This document shows, in pieces, positions 14,814 to 18,383 of a DNA stretch of 18,383 nt. Numbering within the stretch: the first letter of the stretch is position 1; each line of letters begins with the position of its first letter. The notes beneath the pieces are model-generated. The model did no database searches. It saw only the letters and a program-made list of their open reading frames with translations, and was not told the DNA's origin. The translations under genes and the position numbers were made by a program. The DNA lies in the NCBI GenBank assembly GCA_002419585.1, contig DIGJ01000036.1, positions 1-18,383 on the forward strand, written 5' to 3'. Source of the DNA: Lachnoclostridium sp. UBA5725 (GTDB taxonomy: Bacteria; Bacillota; Clostridia; Lachnospirales; Lachnospiraceae).

Positions 14814-16334
14814 ATGGAAGCACCATATTTTGAACTTCGAAATGTGTCAAAGTATTTTGCAAGAGTTGTTGCAAATAAAGATATTTCTTTTAGCATTGGA
14901 CATGGCGAAGTAGTTGCACTTTTAGGAGAGAATGGAGCAGGGAAAAGTACAGTCATGAAGATCCTTTATGGACTCTACAAAGCCGATGAGGGACAGATCT
15001 TTATGGAGGGCAAGGAGCAAAAAATAAATTCACCAAAAGATGCGATGGCACTTGGAATCTCAATGATACAGCAACATTTTTCTCTTGTACCCGCTCATAC
15101 AGTAACGGAAAATATAATATTAGGAAATGTACATGGAAAAATTGACTATGAAGCCTGTAAAAAGACGGTGAAAAACTTAGCACAGCAATATGGATTTGAT
15201 ATTCCAGTGGATGCAAAAGTATCAGATCTTGCCGTTGGAGTGCAACAGAAGGTAGAAATATTAAAGGCTCTTTACCTCGATGCTAAACTTTTAATTATGG
15301 ATGAACCAACGGCAGTTCTTACGCCTCAAGAATCAGAAAAACTGATGGAATTTGTAAAGAACTATACGAAGAAAGGAAACTCCGTTATTTTTATTACACA
15401 TAAATTGAAAGAGGTAATGGAAGTGGCAGATCGTATTGTTGTAATGAGGAATGGCATTCTTTGCGGGAATCTTAACTCGAAGGAAACCAATGAAATTGAA
15501 TTGGCTAGAAAGATGATAGGGAAGGATATTGTTCCAGCAGAGCGGAAAAAAGAAGATACAAAGCAGGAAAAAGAAGTTAAACTTAAAGTGAATAGAATTT
15601 TGGTACAAAAAAAAGGTGAGCTCCCAATATTACATGATATTTCCTTTGATATTAAAGCTGGAGAAATTTTTGGAATTGCAGGTGTAAGCGGCAACGGTCA
15701 AGATGAACTATGCGAAGTAATTAGTGGAGCACGAAAGGTAACGGAAGGTGAGATTCTTTTAAACGACGAAGACATCACGAAATTATCGATTCAAGAACGT
15801 ATTGAAAAAGGAATGGGTTATGTTCCAGTAGATCGTCATAGAGATGCAATGATTATGAATATGACGTTATCGGAAAATATGATGTTAAAAACAAGTTTTA
15901 ATAAAAAATGGAAAAAGCATGGATTAATTGATAAAACAAAGCTAGATGCATATACAAAAAAAGCAATTGAAGACTACATGATCAAAGCGCCGGGACCAGA
16001 TGCTGAGGCAAAAGGGTTGTCAGGTGGTAATCAGCAAAAGGTGATACTAGCACGTGAAGTAGATAATGGTAAGGAACTTCTGATTTTAAATCAACCCACA
16101 AGAGGCCTTGATTTAGGAGCAATTAACAATATTCATACAGCAGTGCTAGAAGAGAGAAATAAAGGCAAAAGTGTTCTTTTGGTATCCACCGAGTTAACTG
16201 AAATATTTGATTTATGTGATCGGATAGCGGTTATTTATAAAGGTGGTTTTATGGGAATCTATAATCATGATGAATTGACAACAGGGAAAATTGGTCTTCT
16301 TATGGCTGGTTATGTTAGGGAAGGTGAAGTGTAA
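14814..16334 (+). CDS. Double-domain ABC transporter ATPase (YufO/RfuB type)
   Basis: This protein powers import by the two permeases that follow. It is a 506-residue tandem ATPase typical of BMP and sugar (Mgl-like) importers. The first half has Walker A GENGAGKST (38-46), signature LAVGVQQ (139-145, the Ser-to-Val form seen in this family), Walker B LLIMDEPT (159-166) and switch H196. The second half has a degenerate P-loop GVSGNGQDEL (290-299), an intact signature LSGGNQQ (402-408), and a Walker B reading LLILNQPTRGLD (422-433) in which the Asp and the catalytic Glu are Asn and Gln. The second site should therefore bind but hardly hydrolyse ATP. The Gln is usual in the family; the Asn is less so. 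A charged linker (about 242-258) joins the halves. GGGGAG gives the ribosome binding site; the permease gene starts 2 nt after the stop. Confidence 0.95.
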   Translation: MEAPYFELRNVSKYFARVVANKDISFSIGHGEVVALLGENGAGKSTVMKILYGLYKADEGQIFMEGKEQKINSPKDAMALGISMIQQHFSLVPAHTVTENIILGNVHGKIDYEACKKTVKNLAQQYGFDIPVDAKVSDLAVGVQQKVEILKALYLDAKLLIMDEPTAVLTPQESEKLMEFVKNYTKKGNSVIFITHKLKEVMEVADRIVVMRNGILCGNLNSKETNEIELARKMIGKDIVPAERKKEDTKQEKEVKLKVNRILVQKKGELPILHDISFDIKAGEIFGIAGVSGNGQDELCEVISGARKVTEGEILLNDEDITKLSIQERIEKGMGYVPVDRHRDAMIMNMTLSENMMLKTSFNKKWKKHGLIDKTKLDAYTKKAIEDYMIKAPGPDAEAKGLSGGNQQKVILAREVDNGKELLILNQPTRGLDLGAINNIHTAVLEERNKGKSVLLVSTELTEIFDLCDRIAVIYKGGFMGIYNHDELTTGKIGLLMAGYVREGEV

Positions 16335-16336
16335 AG

Positions 16337-17410
16337 ATGAATGCAAAAATAAGAGATATGATAGTTACCAATTTTTTGGCTATTGCAGCTGGATTAATCT
16401 TAAGTGGTCTTATGCTTTTACTCTTGAAAATTAATCCGATTCCTGTATTTAAAGAAGCATTAACTACGATAATTACAGATAAATATACGCTAGGAGATGT
16501 ATTTTTAAAAGCAACACCATTAATTTTCACAGCGTTGTCCTTTGCTTTCGCATTTAAAGCTAATTTATTTAATATTGGTGCACAGGGACAGTTTTACATG
16601 GGCTCAATTGTTGCAATTGCAGTTTCCTTACAGCTTCAGGGTAAAGTTCCAACGATAGTATTGCTAATGATTGTATTTGCACTGACCATGGTTGCAGGTG
16701 GATTAATTGGAGCTTTCATTGGTTTTTTAAAGGCGCATTACAATGCAAATGAATTTTTAGTAAGTATGATGTCAACCTACGTAGTTTTAGCCTTAATGAA
16801 TTATTTACTACGCACCTTTTTGAAAGAATCCAAAGGAGAATATCCCCAGACCGATGCATTAACAAGGGATGCCTGGATACCGAATTTGTTGGATGGAACA
16901 AGGTTGCATGTAGGATTTATAGTTGCAATATTGGTAGCTATTGGAGTTTGGATTTTATTATATAAAACGCCGCTAGGCTATCGGATACGAGCGGTTGGAA
17001 GCAATGCTTCTGCTGCAGAAATGTCAGGAATTCCTTCAAAAAAAATATATATCATTACCTTCTTTATTAGTGGAGCTCTAGCTGGAATGGCAGGCTTTAC
17101 AGAGGTAAATGGAGTACAACATATGCTTATTCAGGACTTTAACTCAGGTATTGGTTCTGCGGGTCTTGGAATTGCTATATTAGCAAATGCGAACCCAATT
17201 GGCATTATTTTTGCTTCTATTTTATTTGGAGCATTGAATGTAATCGGGAATTTAATGGGAAGAATGCCCGGAGTAAATGTTCCTGCAAGTATTGTAGATT
17301 TAATGCAGGGATTTGTTATGATTTTTGTTATTGTTTCTTATTTCTTCCGTTCTTATTTGGAGAATCGAAGAGAAAAACTTAAATTGCAGAAGAAGGCGGT
17401 GGGAGAATGA
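16337..17410 (+). CDS. ABC transporter permease 1 (YufP/NupP type)
   Basis: This is one half of the transmembrane channel of the importer. The 357-residue protein has about ten hydrophobic segments. Family landmarks are the FNIGAQGQFYMGS segment (residues 78-90), NANEFLVSMMSTYV (136-149), and the cytoplasmic coupling loop TPLGYRIRAVGSNASAAE (211-228), which contacts the ATPase. The tail after about 340 is short and highly basic. The ATG lies 2 nt after the ATPase stop, with an AAGGTGA ribosome binding site inside the ATPase gene. The last 4 nt (ATGA) overlap the second permease, so translation of the two is probably coupled. It belongs to the BPD_transp_2 superfamily; the substrate is that of the upstream lipoprotein. 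Confidence 0.94.
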   Translation: MNAKIRDMIVTNFLAIAAGLILSGLMLLLLKINPIPVFKEALTTIITDKYTLGDVFLKATPLIFTALSFAFAFKANLFNIGAQGQFYMGSIVAIAVSLQLQGKVPTIVLLMIVFALTMVAGGLIGAFIGFLKAHYNANEFLVSMMSTYVVLALMNYLLRTFLKESKGEYPQTDALTRDAWIPNLLDGTRLHVGFIVAILVAIGVWILLYKTPLGYRIRAVGSNASAAEMSGIPSKKIYIITFFISGALAGMAGFTEVNGVQHMLIQDFNSGIGSAGLGIAILANANPIGIIFASILFGALNVIGNLMGRMPGVNVPASIVDLMQGFVMIFVIVSYFFRSYLENRREKLKLQKKAVGE

Positions 17411-18324
17411 TAGTTAGTTTGTTAAGTCGAGCATTAATGATGAGTACGCCATTGCTTTATGGCTCGATTGCAGAAGTAATAGCAGAACGCACCGGAATGA
17501 TGGTTACTGCAATAGAAGGTATTTTTCTCATGGGAGCTTGGGGTGGATTTGTCGGAACATATCTTACTGGTAGCGCTTTCATTGGTATTTTGATGGCAAT
17601 GGCAACCGGAACGATGACAGCAGCAATTTATGGGATTGTCTGCATCTTTCTAAAACAGCATCAGGTAGTAACCGGAACGGCAATCAATATTTTAGCAGCA
17701 GGTTTTTGTACCTATTTTCAAAGAGTACTTTTTGGCATCCCAACCTCTCCTTTAAAGATTGATCCTTTAAGCCAAATTGCGATACCCGTGCTATCAAAAA
17801 TACCTGTAATTGGACCTATCTTTTTTTACCAAAATAGTTTAACCTACCTCGTTTACTTCATTATTCCTTTGTCATATTTTCTTTTGTTTCGTACATCCAT
17901 TGGATTGATTATAAGGTCTACGGGAGAAAACCCAGAGGCGGTAGATGTAGCTGGTATCAATGTTAACGGTGTTCGTTTTGTAGTAGTACTTCTTGCAGGT
18001 GTTATGGGAGGAGTTGCTGGGGCGTTCTATTCCGTTGGATATTTAGGAATGTTTACAACCAATATGATTGGAGGACGCGGTTGGATTGCTTTTGCTATTT
18101 GTTTTTTGGGTAATTGGAATCCCAAAGGAGCGGTAATTGGTACTGTAGTTTTTGGATTTACAGAAGCAATTGCTATCTATATGCAATCAATAGGGGGAGG
18201 TAGTTACTTCCCGAACGAATTATTTATTGCACTTCCATACATATTAACCATTGTATTAACGGTATGTAGAAAGAACTTTAATGTACCGGCTAAGCTAGGT
18301 GTTGCATATAGCAAAGAAAATTAG
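17407..18324 (+). CDS. ABC transporter permease 2 (YufQ/NupQ type)
   Basis: This is the second, shorter half of the channel. The 305-residue protein has about eight to nine hydrophobic segments. Landmarks are AERTGMMVTAIEGIFLMGA (residues 26-44), the form of the ER-G-(x)n-EG-MLxGA motif of this family, QHQVVTGTAINILAAG (85-100), the coupling loop TSIGLIIRSTGENPEAVD (163-180) and GWIAFAICFLGNWNPKGA (225-242). GGTGGGAG just before the ATGA overlap serves as ribosome binding site. It is the last gene in the window. Only 59 bases follow, without a strong terminator, so further genes of the operon, for example nucleoside catabolism, could lie beyond the edge. Confidence 0.94.
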   Translation: MIVSLLSRALMMSTPLLYGSIAEVIAERTGMMVTAIEGIFLMGAWGGFVGTYLTGSAFIGILMAMATGTMTAAIYGIVCIFLKQHQVVTGTAINILAAGFCTYFQRVLFGIPTSPLKIDPLSQIAIPVLSKIPVIGPIFFYQNSLTYLVYFIIPLSYFLLFRTSIGLIIRSTGENPEAVDVAGINVNGVRFVVVLLAGVMGGVAGAFYSVGYLGMFTTNMIGGRGWIAFAICFLGNWNPKGAVIGTVVFGFTEAIAIYMQSIGGGSYFPNELFIALPYILTIVLTVCRKNFNVPAKLGVAYSKEN

Positions 18325-18349
18325 GAAAATGTAAAACAATATTTAAAAT

Positions 18350-18361
18350 AAACAATTGTTT
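18350..18361. repeat. 12-bp palindrome after the transporter operon
   Basis: AAACAATTGTTT is a perfect 12-bp palindrome 25 bp after the last stop codon. TTAAAA and TTTTAA on its flanks could extend it into a weak AT-only hairpin. It is more likely an operator or chance than an efficient terminator. Confidence 0.3.
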
Positions 18362-18383
18362 TAATAAGACATAAACAAAGAGA

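Overview
The window is low-GC DNA with strong Shine-Dalgarno sites and consensus sigma-A promoters. Its mcsA-mcsB-clpC-radA neighbourhood points to a Firmicute of class Clostridia, most likely Lachnospiraceae (clostridial cluster XIVa). This is inferred from gene content and protein style; no database search was run.

Region 1 (1-6805, + strand) is a protein quality-control and DNA-repair block: a small GntR/YtrA-type regulator, mcsA, mcsB (protein arginine kinase), clpC (AAA+ unfoldase), a beta-rich protein of unknown function, radA, and a small helical protein of unknown function. The first four genes are packed like one operon behind a near-perfect sigma-A promoter whose -10 lies inside a dyad. 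In most Firmicutes the regulator at the head of this operon is CtsR; here it is a GntR-type protein.

Region 2 (6781-8181) holds a convergent minus-strand gene whose protein carries two copies of a motif resembling the N-terminal peptide of the flagellar switch proteins FliM and FliY, and then xpt (xanthine phosphoribosyltransferase). xpt has its own strong promoter and a leader too short for a purine riboswitch.

Region 3 (8182-8733) is a 552-base gap dominated by a 219-bp imperfect palindrome (8355-8573). Its GC-rich outer arms match at 46 of 51 positions without gaps. It looks like a MITE-type element or a giant hairpin and is the least explained structure in the window.

Region 4 (8734-13594) encodes a multi-pass membrane GGDEF-EAL protein with a degenerate GGDEF domain, a YesM-type sensor kinase with an awkward start codon, and an AraC-type response regulator. 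It ends at an intrinsic terminator.

Region 5 (13595-18383) is a BMP-family ABC uptake operon: lipoprotein, double ATPase and two permeases, of the type that commonly imports nucleosides. Its promoter region has a -10 but no good -35. It carries three AGTAAT repeats phased by 10 and 20 bp, as expected for activation by the AraC-type regulator encoded just upstream. Together with xpt, this suggests a locus for sensing and salvaging an extracellular nucleoside or base, possibly linked to cyclic-di-GMP; the ligand cannot be read from sequence.
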